NCBI GenBank assembly: GCA_002695025.1
Contig: NZNV01000006.1
Location: 62,001-126,000 of the forward strand
DNA from: Owenweeksia sp.
GTDB taxonomy: Bacteria > Bacteroidota > Bacteroidia > Flavobacteriales > Schleiferiaceae
DNA: 64,000 nt
Reading direction: 5' to 3'
Shown here: piece after piece, positions 50,236 to 61,309 of the stretch
Numbering within the stretch: position 1 is the stretch's first letter
Layout of the letters: every line of letters begins with the position of its first letter
Position numbers and translations under genes: made by a program
Notes under the pieces: model-generated
What the model was told of the DNA's origin: nothing
What the model saw: the letters and a program-made list of their open reading frames with translations, nothing else
The model's database searches: none

Positions 50236-51762
50236 TCAAAAGAAACCCAGTTTATTCTTATCGTAAGAGATAAGCATGTTCTTGGTCTGGCGATAGTGAT
50301 TCAGCATCATCTTGTGTGTTTCACGGCCAAAGCCAGACTTTTTGTACCCACCGAAAGGGGCGTGGGCCGGATAGGCGTGATAGCAGTTTACCCAAACTCT
50401 TCCTGCCTGTATGGCGCGGGGTACCTGGTAGATCTCATGCGCATCACGCGTCCATACTCCGGCTCCCAATCCGTATAAGGTATCATTGGCAATTTCAAGT
50501 GCTTCTTCTACGGTTTTGAAGGTAGTTACCGAAGTAACGGGACCAAAGATCTCTTCCTGAAAAACACGCATTTTGTTGTGGCCTTTAAAGATGGTAGGCT
50601 GTATATAATAACCTTCCTCCAGCCCACTGTTGAGGTGGTGTTTACCGCCTCCACAAAGCACCTGAGCTCCTTCTTCACGACCTATCTTCATATAGTTGAG
50701 GATCTTTTCATACTGATCATTGGAAGCCTGGGCGCCCATCATGGTTTCAGGATCCAGAGGATTGCCCATCTTAATGGCTTTGGTACGGGCTACCACGCGT
50801 TCCATAAATTGCACGTATATGTCTTCATGTACCAGTATGCGGGAAGGGCAGGTGCATACTTCGCCCTGGTTAAGAGCAAACATTACGGCTCCTTCCACTG
50901 CTTTATCAAAGAACTCATCATCGGCATCTGCCACGGACTTAAAGAATATGTTGGGCGATTTTCCACCCAGTTCCATAGTTACGGGTATCAGGTTTTCTGA
51001 AGCGTATTGCATGATCAGCCGGCCGGTGGTAGTCTCACCGGTAAAAGCCACCTTGGCCACACGGGGAGAAGTAGCCAGGGGTTTGCCTGCTTCAGGACCA
51101 AAGCCGGTCACCACATTAAGCACCCCGGCAGGCAGTATGCCATCAATCAGTTCCAGCAGGCACATAATGCCGGTGGGGGTTTGTTCTGCGGGTTTTACTA
51201 CTACGCAATTTCCGGCAGCCAGGGCGGGTGCTATTTTCCAGCAGGCCATCAAAAGCGGAAAGTTCCAGGGAATGATCTGGCCTACCACCCCAATGGGTTC
51301 CTGCAGGTTAATGCTTACGGTGTGTTCATCGTGCTCGCTCATGGTGCTTTCATCACTGCGTATGACCCCGGCAAAGTAGCGGAAGTGGTCAACACACAGC
51401 GGAAGGTCTGCCGCTTTGGTTTCACGGATGGCCTTACCATTGTCAATGGTTTCAACGGTGGCCAGGTAGTCCAGGTTGTCTTCCATTACCTGGGCTATTT
51501 TAAGCAGCAGGTTGGAGCGGGTAGCCGCAGAAGTCTTACTCCATGAAGGGAAGGCTTGGTGAGCAGCGTCCAGGGCATTCTCAATATCTTCTTTAGTAGA
51601 GCGTGCGGCTTGTGTAAAAACTTGCCCGTTTACGGGTGAAATATTGTCAAAGTATTCTCCGTTTACCGGGCTGGTCCATTTGCCGCCTATATAATTCTCG
51701 TAACGTGGCTTGAATTCCACGGATTTCCCCACAAAGGGAAACGTAGCTGTTGAAATTTCCAT
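50236..51762 (-). CDS. NAD-dependent aldehyde dehydrogenase (AldA/ExaC-like)
   Basis: 508 residues from ATG 51762; the frame extends to 51831 but the upstream part lies in the regulatory region. Motifs: [58 protein letters not shown] with the general base Glu, and catalytic Cys in [11 protein letters not shown] (about 301). It oxidises acetaldehyde or similar aldehydes; with DUF779 and the AraC regulator it resembles the alcohol and aldehyde utilisation clusters of other bacteria. The product acetate could be activated by the nearby acs. Confidence 0.9.
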   Translation of the reverse strand: MEISTATFPFVGKSVEFKPRYENYIGGKWTSPVNGEYFDNISPVNGQVFTQAARSTKEDIENALDAAHQAFPSWSKTSAATRSNLLLKIAQVMEDNLDYLATVETIDNGKAIRETKAADLPLCVDHFRYFAGVIRSDESTMSEHDEHTVSINLQEPIGVVGQIIPWNFPLLMACWKIAPALAAGNCVVVKPAEQTPTGIMCLLELIDGILPAGVLNVVTGFGPEAGKPLATSPRVAKVAFTGETTTGRLIMQYASENLIPVTMELGGKSPNIFFKSVADADDEFFDKAVEGAVMFALNQGEVCTCPSRILVHEDIYVQFMERVVARTKAIKMGNPLDPETMMGAQASNDQYEKILNYMKIGREEGAQVLCGGGKHHLNSGLEEGYYIQPTIFKGHNKMRVFQEEIFGPVTSVTTFKTVEEALEIANDTLYGLGAGVWTRDAHEIYQVPRAIQAGRVWVNCYHAYPAHAPFGGYKKSGFGRETHKMMLNHYRQTKNMLISYDKNKLGFF

Positions 51763-51775
51763 AGTACTTAGTATT

Positions 51776-51850
51776 TTGATTATCCCAATGTTCCGCATAT
51801 TATTCCCGGAGAAGCCGGAGATTTTTATCAATTACTAGCATTATTTTCCC
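51776..51850. promoter_or_regulatory. Candidate AraC-type repeats upstream of the aldehyde dehydrogenase
   Basis: Three related sequences ending in TCCC: GATTATCCC (51778-51786), TATTATTCCC (51798-51807) and TTATTTTCCC (51841-51850). The TCCC blocks are 21 and 43 bp apart, about two and four helical turns. They lie between the divergent dehydrogenase and AraC genes, as expected for an AraC dimer site. Confidence 0.4.
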
Positions 51851-51936
51851 AATGCGCTGTAAGTCTGAGGTTTGGAGAGGGTGTTTTCATATATTAGCAG
51901 GAGAGTGGTAAAACCACCCGGCAAAGCTGCACTCCT

Positions 51937-52851
51937 TTGGAATACATAAACCCATATAAACTCACGGAACTGGATAAGCTCCATTCGCTGGTGGAAAACC
52001 GCACGCGCTTCAGCCTGGATTTTTGTGAGCTGAACGTGTATGAAACACGGCAGAGGGCTAATGACTTTAAACTGAAGTTTGATGGCTTTACCATCACTTC
52101 CATGCTGCGTGGCAAAAAGATCATGCATCTGGATGGGATGGACGATTTTGAATACGTACCGGGTGAAACAGTGCTGGCCCCCAGGGAAACGCTGATGCGC
52201 ATAGATTTTCCGGAGGCGGAGATGAAACAACCCACCCAGTGTACCGCTTTGGTGATTGACAACCGTTACCTTACCGAGCGTCTGGATCATATCAATGAAA
52301 GCTGGAAAGGCGATGCGGCCCGGCAGGAGTGGAGGATCAACCCCAGTGAGCTGTTCATTAAGAATAACCGGGAGCTGGCACAGATCGGCTCGCGATTACT
52401 TAAAGTATTTACCAGTAACGATCCTTTTAAAGAATATCAGGCAGACCTCATACTTCGTGAACTGGTGTTGTGCATGCTACGCCTTCAAAACCTGGGTACT
52501 CTGCGCAAGGATTTCAGGCTTAATGGCAACCGTTCTCCTTTTCATGCGGTGCTCCATTATATTTCGGAGCGCTTGAGCAGCGACATTCGCATTGAAGAGC
52601 TTTGTAATGTGGCTTGTATGAGCAAGTCCAGCTTTTACCGTGCCTTTACCGAAGAGTACGGCATTACTCCGGTGCAGTTGATACTGGAGGAGCGATTGAA
52701 GTACGCCAAGAGCTTGCTGACCGATCATCCTGAGATCAGTATTAAGGAGGTAGCCTATACTTCCGGTTTTAATGATCCCAACTATTTCAGCCGGATGTTC
52801 CGCAAGATAGAAGGGCAATCCCCCAGCGACTTCAGGGGAGAAGTGTTTTAA
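51937..52851 (+). CDS. AraC-family transcriptional regulator
   Basis: 304 residues from TTG 51937; there is no ATG before the conserved N-terminus, and no Shine-Dalgarno sequence. The N-terminal ligand or dimerisation region resembles AraC_N (DFKLKFDGFTITSMLRGKK, YVPGETVLAPRETLMRIDFPEA). The C-terminal AraC domain has IRIEELCNVACMSKSSFYRAFTEEYGITPVQLI and ISIKEVAYTSGFNDPNYFSRMFRKIEGQSPSDF. Divergent from the aldehyde dehydrogenase, so it is the likely activator of that operon. Confidence 0.88.
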   Translation: MEYINPYKLTELDKLHSLVENRTRFSLDFCELNVYETRQRANDFKLKFDGFTITSMLRGKKIMHLDGMDDFEYVPGETVLAPRETLMRIDFPEAEMKQPTQCTALVIDNRYLTERLDHINESWKGDAARQEWRINPSELFIKNNRELAQIGSRLLKVFTSNDPFKEYQADLILRELVLCMLRLQNLGTLRKDFRLNGNRSPFHAVLHYISERLSSDIRIEELCNVACMSKSSFYRAFTEEYGITPVQLILEERLKYAKSLLTDHPEISIKEVAYTSGFNDPNYFSRMFRKIEGQSPSDFRGEVF

Positions 52852-52928
52852 GGAAAAAGAGCAAATCACAATATGGACTTTCCTCTAAAACCTCTTTCGT
52901 TGAACGTTTTTCTATTCCTGGTCTGGTG

Positions 52929-53381
52929 TCAGGCCCTTTCTTCAAAAGGTATCACCTTTCCTTTTTCCACATAATCCTTCAGGCCTTGAAGCAACAATGC
53001 CCAGCAAAAGGATGATCTGCGAAAGTGGGCATTGCACTGTGGCCAGCCGGTATGACGGAATCGCAGGCTTACCCCTTTATCATACTCCTGCAGTTCAAAA
53101 CCAAAACTGGTAGGATTCCAATCCGGGTCTGCCTTGGTCATCTTAATAAAGAACAATTTGTTGAGGACTACCTGGCTAACCTTGCCGTACCAGTTGTATT
53201 CCGGTTCGAAATAGAAATTGTACTCCGCACCTTCTTCAGGCTTGCCACTGCATTGGAGTGGCCACCAGTTCACCAGGTGTTCCGGTTGGGTTATAGCATT
53301 GAACACATTGCTGGCGGGGGCGGATATGATGAGGTCGTGATGGATATCGTAAGTCTGGGTACTTGCTGTGGATGTAGTCAT
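52929..53381 (-). CDS. SRPBCC/AHSA1-like protein
   Basis: 150 residues. The START-like fold is indicated by SAPASNVFNAITQPEHLVNWWP at the N-terminus, the central WYGKVSQVVLNKLFFIKM and the amphipathic C-terminal helix CWALLLQGLKDYVEKG. Family members bind hydrophobic ligands or assist chaperones; often they are paired with ArsR regulators, and an ArsR remnant lies 2 kb away but not in operon. Cytoplasmic. Own transcription unit between convergent and divergent neighbours. Confidence 0.82.
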   Translation of the reverse strand: MTTSTASTQTYDIHHDLIISAPASNVFNAITQPEHLVNWWPLQCSGKPEEGAEYNFYFEPEYNWYGKVSQVVLNKLFFIKMTKADPDWNPTSFGFELQEYDKGVSLRFRHTGWPQCNAHFRRSSFCWALLLQGLKDYVEKGKVIPFEERA

Positions 53382-53534
53382 GATTTGGAATTTAAATATT
53401 TGATTTTAAGAAAGATATGTTATTCTGTTGTAATCTTATCCATTATGGTTAGCCTGCGGGCAGTTTCAGTGAGCTTGGCTTTTTTTTGGGGGATTAAGTA
53501 AAATCCGGGTAAGGATTACGCTCAGGAGTGAAGG

Positions 53535-54389
53535 TTATAGTTTACAGATCATTTCCAATTGTTTGGCTTGCAGTTGTATGTTCCTGGATTTCATGAAGCC
53601 GGTAATGGAAGTACAGTGCACCTCAGTATTCACAACTTTAAGGGAGGGATATTGATTGTGTTCCAGCGTGGTATTCAGTAGTGAGGAGCCGGCCCCCTTC
53701 CTTCTGAAATCCCGGTGAACCGCAATTTGGCTTAGATCACCGGAGGCAATATCGATGATACAGTACCCTACCAGCGACTGGTCTTTAAAGGCCCCAAAAC
53801 CCAAAAATGTACCGGATAAGGGACGGGTTAGGGCGTCAAAATGATTCTGCCAGGAAGGTTGAAAATCCCAAAATGGTTTTACCACTTCCGCATCGGGTAT
53901 CCCGATCTCGGCTACACGGAACTCAGAGGAAGATGCAGAACGTGTAATGTATTCTTTATCCTGGCGGAAGTAATTGAATTCGCGGCTGATCGTAAAGCCC
54001 ATTTTCCGGTACAGGGCAATAGCGGGTTCATTATCCTTAAGCACTTCCAGGAGGTATTGCTGAATACCGTGTTCTTGCAAAACCAGTACCGTGTGCCGGA
54101 GTATCTGTGAAGCATAACCCCGGCCCTGGTATTTTTGCAGGGTCCCGGTTCCGCTGTCGTAGGCGGTTTTTAGTCCGTTGAACATCCCGATCCCATTAAG
54201 GATGAAGGAGACCATCTCGTTTTCTTCAAATATCCCGAAAGACAATTCAGGTTTAAAGCCCCTGCGGTTCAGGAGCGTTTCCAATTCGTGACGATCCCAG
54301 CGGCTGGGGTAATCCTTAAAGGCCTCCTGAAAGGAGTGTCCAATGGAATCCAGGCTGGTTTGCTCCAGGGTTTTTACCGGATTAACCAT
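53535..54389 (-). CDS. GNAT acetyltransferase with two domains
   Basis: 284 residues, two GNAT modules. The first (about 45-145) has TLQKYQGRGYASQILRHTVLVLQEHGIQQY (acetyl-CoA loop QGRGYA). The second (about 170-280) has LSQIAVHRDFRRKGAGSSLLNTTLEH (RRKGAG). Substrate unknown. It starts 17 bp after the M23 peptidase gene, and both may be in one operon. Confidence 0.85.
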   Translation of the reverse strand: MVNPVKTLEQTSLDSIGHSFQEAFKDYPSRWDRHELETLLNRRGFKPELSFGIFEENEMVSFILNGIGMFNGLKTAYDSGTGTLQKYQGRGYASQILRHTVLVLQEHGIQQYLLEVLKDNEPAIALYRKMGFTISREFNYFRQDKEYITRSASSSEFRVAEIGIPDAEVVKPFWDFQPSWQNHFDALTRPLSGTFLGFGAFKDQSLVGYCIIDIASGDLSQIAVHRDFRRKGAGSSLLNTTLEHNQYPSLKVVNTEVHCTSITGFMKSRNIQLQAKQLEMICKL

Positions 54390-54406
54390 AGAATGTATGC
54401 TCTATG

Positions 54407-55378
54407 TTAGTCAATGGTGTTTTCCACTTTTTCGCCCTGAATGGGTGAATAGTCCTTTTTCAGCTCTCCGTTCACCAGTATTTGGTCAAAATAACATTTT
54501 ACCCCGGTAGCTCTATTCATATTCTCTACGTTCTGGATGTGAAAATGCAGGTGCGGTTCCGAAGAATTCCCGGAATTGCCACAAAGGCCCAATACATCAC
54601 CCGTTTTTACTTTTTGCCCTTCCTTCACTTGTAGGGAATGTTGTTTAAAGTGGGCAAAAAAGAGGTACTCATCATGGGCGGTTTTGAGGATAACTGTATT
54701 TCCGGGAACGTAGATAGGGTTGAGGTCCCCGGGTGTATTATCCTTAATACCGTCAACCGCCAGCACTACTTCAGCATCGCAGGGAGCCAGGAGCTCTTTG
54801 CCGAAGGCATAGTAATCTTCATTGCGGGAGCCTTCACCGGAATAGGAACTACCGCTTTCATCGGTAATAACTATATCAAAGGCGCCTTTCTGGGCTTCAC
54901 TTTCTACGTGATAGTTCAGCTCTTCGGTGTCCCCGCCCCATACAATGGTCCATTCTCCTTTAAAAGGAAGTTGCAAGGCTGTCTTATTCCTGCTCAGCTG
55001 AGGAGTGTTTTTCTCTTCAAAAGGTTTTACCAGCATACCGTTTATGCGGGATTCAGCATCTACGGACAGGTTCAGGCTCAGTACTGCGCGTTCAAAAGTG
55101 GTTTTGTATACCGCAAAAGTGCCCCGCTCGTAGCCGGTAAATTCACGTTGCCGGATCTTGCCGGCCTGTTGCTTCAGTCCCTGGAGAAAATCAATAGCCT
55201 CTCCTTCGGGTAGGGCAGATTGCATGCCGGGCGCAAACATGTTGAAAATGGCCAGGAACTCATCCGCATTAAAATGTTGTTCAAAGGCAGCAGACACTTT
55301 TTTAAGGTCTTCGGTTTCAGCCTGTCCAAAAGAGCAGTAGTAACTGAAACCAAGCAATAACAGGATTAATCTTTTCAT
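54407..55378 (-). CDS. M23-family metallopeptidase with a DUF3887-like N-terminal domain
   Basis: 323 residues, signal peptide (ILLLLGFSYYCSFGQ). The N-terminal region (about 20-110) is a small domain of the nuclear-transport-factor-like type (FEQHFNADEFLAIFNMFAPGMQ). The C-terminal M23 peptidase has the first His near RNEDYYAFGKELLAPCDAEVV, the Asp in this block and the HLHFH metal site (PHLHFHIQN). Active in the periplasm, possibly on peptidoglycan peptides; the HxxxD motif is less canonical, so activity is likely but not proven. Confidence 0.85.
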   Translation of the reverse strand: MKRLILLLLGFSYYCSFGQAETEDLKKVSAAFEQHFNADEFLAIFNMFAPGMQSALPEGEAIDFLQGLKQQAGKIRQREFTGYERGTFAVYKTTFERAVLSLNLSVDAESRINGMLVKPFEEKNTPQLSRNKTALQLPFKGEWTIVWGGDTEELNYHVESEAQKGAFDIVITDESGSSYSGEGSRNEDYYAFGKELLAPCDAEVVLAVDGIKDNTPGDLNPIYVPGNTVILKTAHDEYLFFAHFKQHSLQVKEGQKVKTGDVLGLCGNSGNSSEPHLHFHIQNVENMNRATGVKCYFDQILVNGELKKDYSPIQGEKVENTID

Positions 55379-55393
55379 AGCAGGGCTTTATCT

Positions 55394-55648
55394 TCAAGAC
55401 TTGAAATTAGCTAAAATTTTGAAGCTGCTAAGGCTTGACTGCAGCACCCAGAAGCTTTTGAAGTTGAGTGATTTGGAATCCCAGAATTCTTCAAAATAAC
55501 TAATCCATTCCTGCCGATGCATGAACCCATTCTGTCTGAGCATACCATGCGGCTCACGGCCTATGGTGTGAATAGAAATGACACCGGCCTGGTCCAGTAC
55601 CTTAACATGTTTGGATACAACCGGATGGCTCATTGCAATATCAGAAAA
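55394..55648 (-). pseudogene. Remnant of an ArsR-family regulator
   Basis: The frame reads DIAMSHPVVSKHVKVLDQAGVISIHTIGREPH and then EWISYFEEFWDSK, which is the recognition helix, wing and C-terminal end of an ArsR/SmtB repressor. The first ~30 residues (the N-terminal helices) are missing, a TGA stop is immediately upstream in frame, and the C-terminal tail changes to non-homologous residues as if after a frameshift. Its position between M23 and a small membrane protein gene suggests a deletion that removed the gene's front. Unlikely to be functional. Confidence 0.6.
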
Positions 55649-55660
55649 TCAAAGTGTTTT

Positions 55661-56050
55661 TTATCCCTGGCCTTTCCTTCTACTTTTCCGGTGATGGCGT
55701 ATGCTGATAATTGCAAGTACTACAAAAGGAAGGGAACACAACATGATCTTTACATTCAGGCTTACAGTGCCTATCAGGAATATAAACAATAGTAAAATAC
55801 CGACAGAAGCCACGCCTAGCAGGCTTAGCAGCCGGGAAGGTTTGTTTTGGAAAAGGGTGATCAACAAAAGGATCTGTCCGGCCAAAGGAAGTAAAACAAA
55901 AGGGTGGGCAACTGATAAAGGGTCACTAAACAGTTTGGCGAGTATTTCCATTTCGCCCTGCGCCAGGAACATTTTCTGATCGGTTCCCCATTCCAGGTAA
56001 GCCATTAGCGAACTGAGGATGAGCAGTAAATTAAGGATCCGGGTTTTCAT
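55661..56050 (-). CDS. Small membrane protein, four helices
   Basis: 129 residues from ATG 56050. Hydrophobic segments: ILNLLLILSSLMAYLEW, PFVLLPLAGQILLLITLF, LLSLLGVASVGILLLFIFLIG and LNVKIMLCSLPFVVLAIISI. The basic C-terminus (HHRKSRRKG) is cytoplasmic. It resembles the small membrane proteins that often accompany ArsR/AHSA1 genes, but the function is unknown. The neighbour downstream is the ArsR remnant. Confidence 0.7.
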   Translation of the reverse strand: MKTRILNLLLILSSLMAYLEWGTDQKMFLAQGEMEILAKLFSDPLSVAHPFVLLPLAGQILLLITLFQNKPSRLLSLLGVASVGILLLFIFLIGTVSLNVKIMLCSLPFVVLAIISIRHHRKSRRKGQG

Positions 56051-56168
56051 AAACAATGCTTTGATGGTCATACACTAAAGGGGTGCACGCAGCAAAGTAA
56101 AGCTACGGCTTTCTGGTATGGTGATATAGGGACCAAGTTGTAATCGGTTGGAATATATTTAGTATTTT

Positions 56169-56197
56169 TAACTAAGTGTTATTTAGACACTTAGCTA
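56169..56197. promoter_or_regulatory. Inverted repeat in a divergent promoter region
   Basis: CTAAGTGT (56172-56179) and ACACTTAG (56187-56194), a perfect 8-bp pair with a 7-bp spacer, extended to 11-bp arms with one mismatch. It lies in the 290-bp gap between a minus-strand membrane protein and a plus-strand secreted protein, where no coding frame is credible. It looks like a repressor operator. Confidence 0.45.
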
Positions 56198-56341
56198 ATC
56201 CTATACTGTAATTACATGATCCTTAGATTTTTGTCTCGGGATGCGTATGGAAAAGAATGTAGCGGTCTGAATAACAAAAGAATCGCCTATCATACATAGA
56301 ATCTTAAAAGCTACTCTATTTTTAACTCAAAACCATCAATC

Positions 56342-56869
56342 ATGAAACAGAAACAGATCCCCGGGACCTTAAAGGCTTTAACCTTCCTTATTTCCAGTGC
56401 GGCCATTTTTGCCTTTACTTTCCCTGAAGCGGTACCTGCTCCTGAGGAGCGCATCAGTACCATGCAATTCCATGAGCAGGTGTCAACCGTTGTAAGCGGA
56501 GATATCCTCTCGCAGGAGAAGATTGCCAGTATGATGCACGAGGCTGAACTGAGAAAATCAGATGCTGAAACAGCCTCGGAGTACGTGGAGAATTATATGA
56601 ATGCCCATTTTAGAAATAGCATGCTAATGGGTTCCACCAACCGCGTTTCCATTGCAGCTCCAGGTCAACCCGATCAGAATGAAAGTGTAGCCTGTAACCA
56701 AACCGCTCTTGAAGAAGTGATCTCCAGCACGGTGGGTTATTACTATGTATTTGCTACCCGTTGTGATGGCTCTTACAAATACGATTCCGATGACTTTCAG
56801 GGGGGTACTACCCTTTACGTGCGTGCGGAAGCCAGCCCGTGGATACTGGAAGCCTTTATCTTATACTAA
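56342..56869 (+). CDS. Secreted protein of unknown function
   Basis: 175 residues with a signal peptide (KALTFLISSAAIFAFTFPEAVPAP). The first part after it is helical and acidic (STMQFHEQVSTVVSG, ASMMHEAELRKSDAETASEYVENYM), the second part has two Cys (VACNQTALEEV and ATRCDGSYKYDSDD) that may form a disulfide. No family recognised. It is followed by a terminator and probably stands alone; the operator-like inverted repeat upstream may control it. Confidence 0.65.
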   Translation: MKQKQIPGTLKALTFLISSAAIFAFTFPEAVPAPEERISTMQFHEQVSTVVSGDILSQEKIASMMHEAELRKSDAETASEYVENYMNAHFRNSMLMGSTNRVSIAAPGQPDQNESVACNQTALEEVISSTVGYYYVFATRCDGSYKYDSDDFQGGTTLYVRAEASPWILEAFILY

Positions 56870-56891
56870 GCAGTTTGCTTTGTTAAACGTT

Positions 56892-56923
56892 GAAAACCCC
56901 GGCTCCAACCGGGGTTTTCTTTT
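56892..56923 (+). terminator. Strong terminator
   Basis: GAAAACCCCGG and CCGGGGTTTTC form a perfect 11-bp stem followed by TTTT, after the secreted protein gene. Confidence 0.88.
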
Positions 56924-57000
56924 GTGGGTGCCTGATCACATTGATAGCAAAAATGTATTGTAATATAAATACGATTGATTTTATCTATTTTATATGGTGA

Positions 57001-59361
<2,361 letters not shown>

Positions 59362-59379
59362 AAAGCCTGAATGCAGGTA

Positions 59380-59409
59380 ATAAAGCCAGCTCTTAAGAGC
59401 TGGCTTTAT
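59380..59409. terminator. Bidirectional terminator between katG and the hydrolase
   Basis: A perfect 30-bp palindrome (ATAAAGCCAGCTCTT and its complement) flanked by T and A, between convergent genes. Confidence 0.9.
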
Positions 59410-59413
59410 GTTT

Positions 59414-60421
59414 TTATTCCGCCATAAACTTCAGAAGAGGGCTTATGAATTCCGGAAAGCTCTCTATATGCGGGAGGTGGCCAACGTTCTCGATTTCCAC
59501 CAGGCGGGCATTGGGAATGGCCTTCTGGGTTTTCTTCCCTAATTGATCATACAGCCCCATGGTTTCCCGCACTTCTTGGCTTACCAAAGGTTTTCCAAGT
59601 GCTGTGCGGTCACGGGTGCCAATAATAAGCAGGGTGGGCATTTGCAGTTGGTCAAATTCGTACAATACAGGTTGGGTAAATATCATGTCATAGGTAAGTG
59701 CGGCATTCCAGGCAATGCGGTTGTAATCGGAGTTGAGCGTCCATCCCGCCAGCAGGTTTACCCATTCATCATATTTGGGTTTCCACTTCCCATCGTAGTA
59801 ACTGGATTCCTGGTAACTCCTGATCTTCTCGTAATCTTTTTCCAGCTCATTTTTATACCACCATTGCACAGGTTTATAGGGAACCTTTAATTTCCAGTCT
59901 TCCAGCCCTATTGGGTTTTCAAGTACCAGTTTTTTGGTTATACCCGGAAACATCAGGGCAAAGCGCGTGGCCAGCATGCCTCCCATAGAGTGTCCCAGCA
60001 CCGTTGTTTTGGTAACGTTCAAAGTATCCAGGAGGAATTTGGTGTTGAGGGCCAGTTGCTGAAAGGTATAGTGAAAATGGGCGGGCTTGGACGATTTTCC
60101 AAATCCTACCTGGTCCGGAACAATTACCCGGTAGCCTTCCCGGGTAAGAGCCTCGATAGTGGTTTGCCAGTAAGCTCCATTAAAATTTTTACCGTGGAAG
60201 AGCAGAATGTTGCGGCCGTTGTAATTATCAGGCTTTACATCCATATAAGCCATGCTTAGCTTTTGCTGCTGTACATCCAGCTTGATAAACTTAACCGGGT
60301 AGGGATATGAGTAATTACTCAGTTCAATATCCAGCCATTTCAAATCCGGTTGCTGAGCGCTTAACGGATTTAAAAAGATGAGAAAAAGGGCGATAGGGTA
60401 AGTTTTAAGATAGTGTAGCAT
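59414..60421 (-). CDS. Secreted alpha/beta hydrolase
   Basis: About 335 residues from ATG 60421 (the preceding TTG 60427 is possible). Signal peptide (LKTYPIALFLIFLNPLSAQ). The alpha/beta hydrolase elements are NILLFHGKNFNGAYWQ (oxyanion), VLGHSMGGMLATRFA (nucleophile Ser, about 146), the acid region IGTRDRTA, and His in VGHLPHIESFPEF. Periplasmic hydrolase of the haloperoxidase or esterase group; substrate unknown. Confidence 0.85.
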   Translation of the reverse strand: MLHYLKTYPIALFLIFLNPLSAQQPDLKWLDIELSNYSYPYPVKFIKLDVQQQKLSMAYMDVKPDNYNGRNILLFHGKNFNGAYWQTTIEALTREGYRVIVPDQVGFGKSSKPAHFHYTFQQLALNTKFLLDTLNVTKTTVLGHSMGGMLATRFALMFPGITKKLVLENPIGLEDWKLKVPYKPVQWWYKNELEKDYEKIRSYQESSYYDGKWKPKYDEWVNLLAGWTLNSDYNRIAWNAALTYDMIFTQPVLYEFDQLQMPTLLIIGTRDRTALGKPLVSQEVRETMGLYDQLGKKTQKAIPNARLVEIENVGHLPHIESFPEFISPLLKFMAE

Positions 60422-60550
60422 AAACAAGATGAGTTATTCCAATGCTCATTAAACGAAGAGAAAGGCTACAGGTTTAAGGCAAAACTTTCCTGCACTTTAA
60501 ACAGGATGATCCTTGAGGCGTTGGGAGATAGAACCCATAAAAGAAGAATA

Positions 60551-61291
60551 ATGAAAGACAAAGTAATACTGATCACAGGAGCGTCCAGCGGAATAGGAGA
60601 AAGTACGGCAAAGAGACTGGCCGGAGCCGGGGCCAAAGTAGCCTTACTGGCCCGGAGAGGCGACCGCCTGGAAAAACTGAAAAATGAGATAGAAAGTAAG
60701 GGTGGAAAAGCACTGGTTGTGGAGTGTGATGTAACCAGGGCTGAGGACATGAAGAAAGCGGCCGAAAAGACCAGGAAAGAGCTGGGCGGACTGGATGTGC
60801 TAATCAATAATGCCGGATTGATGCCGCTCTCCAAAGTGGAGAAACTGCGCACCGATGAATGGGATCAGATGGTAGATGTAAATATCAAGGGTGTGCTGAA
60901 CGGGGTGGCTGCGGTATTGCCGTATTTAAAGGAGCAAAAATCCGGGCATATTATTAACGTAGCTTCCAGCGCGGCTCACAACTACTTTCCGGGTGGAGCG
61001 GTGTATTGTGCCACCAAGGCTGCAGTTAAGATGTTTACGGAAGGTTTGCGCCAGGAGGTGGCCCCCACTTACGGTATCCGGGTTACATCGGTTGAACCGG
61101 GTTATGTGGATACGGAACTCCAGGATTCCATTAAAGATGATGAAATCAAAAAGGGTATTGAAGATATGGGAAAAAAGATCACTACCCTGGAAGCCGAGGA
61201 TATTGCGGAAGCCATTCACTATGCACTGGCGCAGAATACCCGGGCTAACGTTAATGCGGTGTTTGTAATGCCTACCGAGCAGCAGAAATAG
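60551..61291 (+). CDS. Short-chain dehydrogenase/reductase
   Basis: 246 residues from ATG 60551 (the longer frame from 60506 is not supported). NAD(P)-binding TGASSGIGESTA (about 11-22), NNAG, catalytic Ser-Tyr-Lys in NVASSAAH and YCATKAAVKMF, and the EPGYVDTEL block. Classical SDR of the YdfG-like type that acts on 3-hydroxy acids or serine-like substrates, but the substrate cannot be fixed. It ends 18 bp before the convergent propeller lipoprotein gene. Confidence 0.9.
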   Translation: MKDKVILITGASSGIGESTAKRLAGAGAKVALLARRGDRLEKLKNEIESKGGKALVVECDVTRAEDMKKAAEKTRKELGGLDVLINNAGLMPLSKVEKLRTDEWDQMVDVNIKGVLNGVAAVLPYLKEQKSGHIINVASSAAHNYFPGGAVYCATKAAVKMFTEGLRQEVAPTYGIRVTSVEPGYVDTELQDSIKDDEIKKGIEDMGKKITTLEAEDIAEAIHYALAQNTRANVNAVFVMPTEQQK

Positions 61292-61309
61292 GAGGAGTGC
61301 TTACCTTTC

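Noticed and set aside
50720-51379. 219-codon open frame opposite the aldehyde dehydrogenase
   Set aside because: An antisense shadow of a strongly conserved gene; the codon pattern belongs to the dehydrogenase.
54638-55213. 191-codon frame opposite the M23 peptidase
   Set aside because: An antisense shadow of a gene with a good signal peptide and catalytic motifs.
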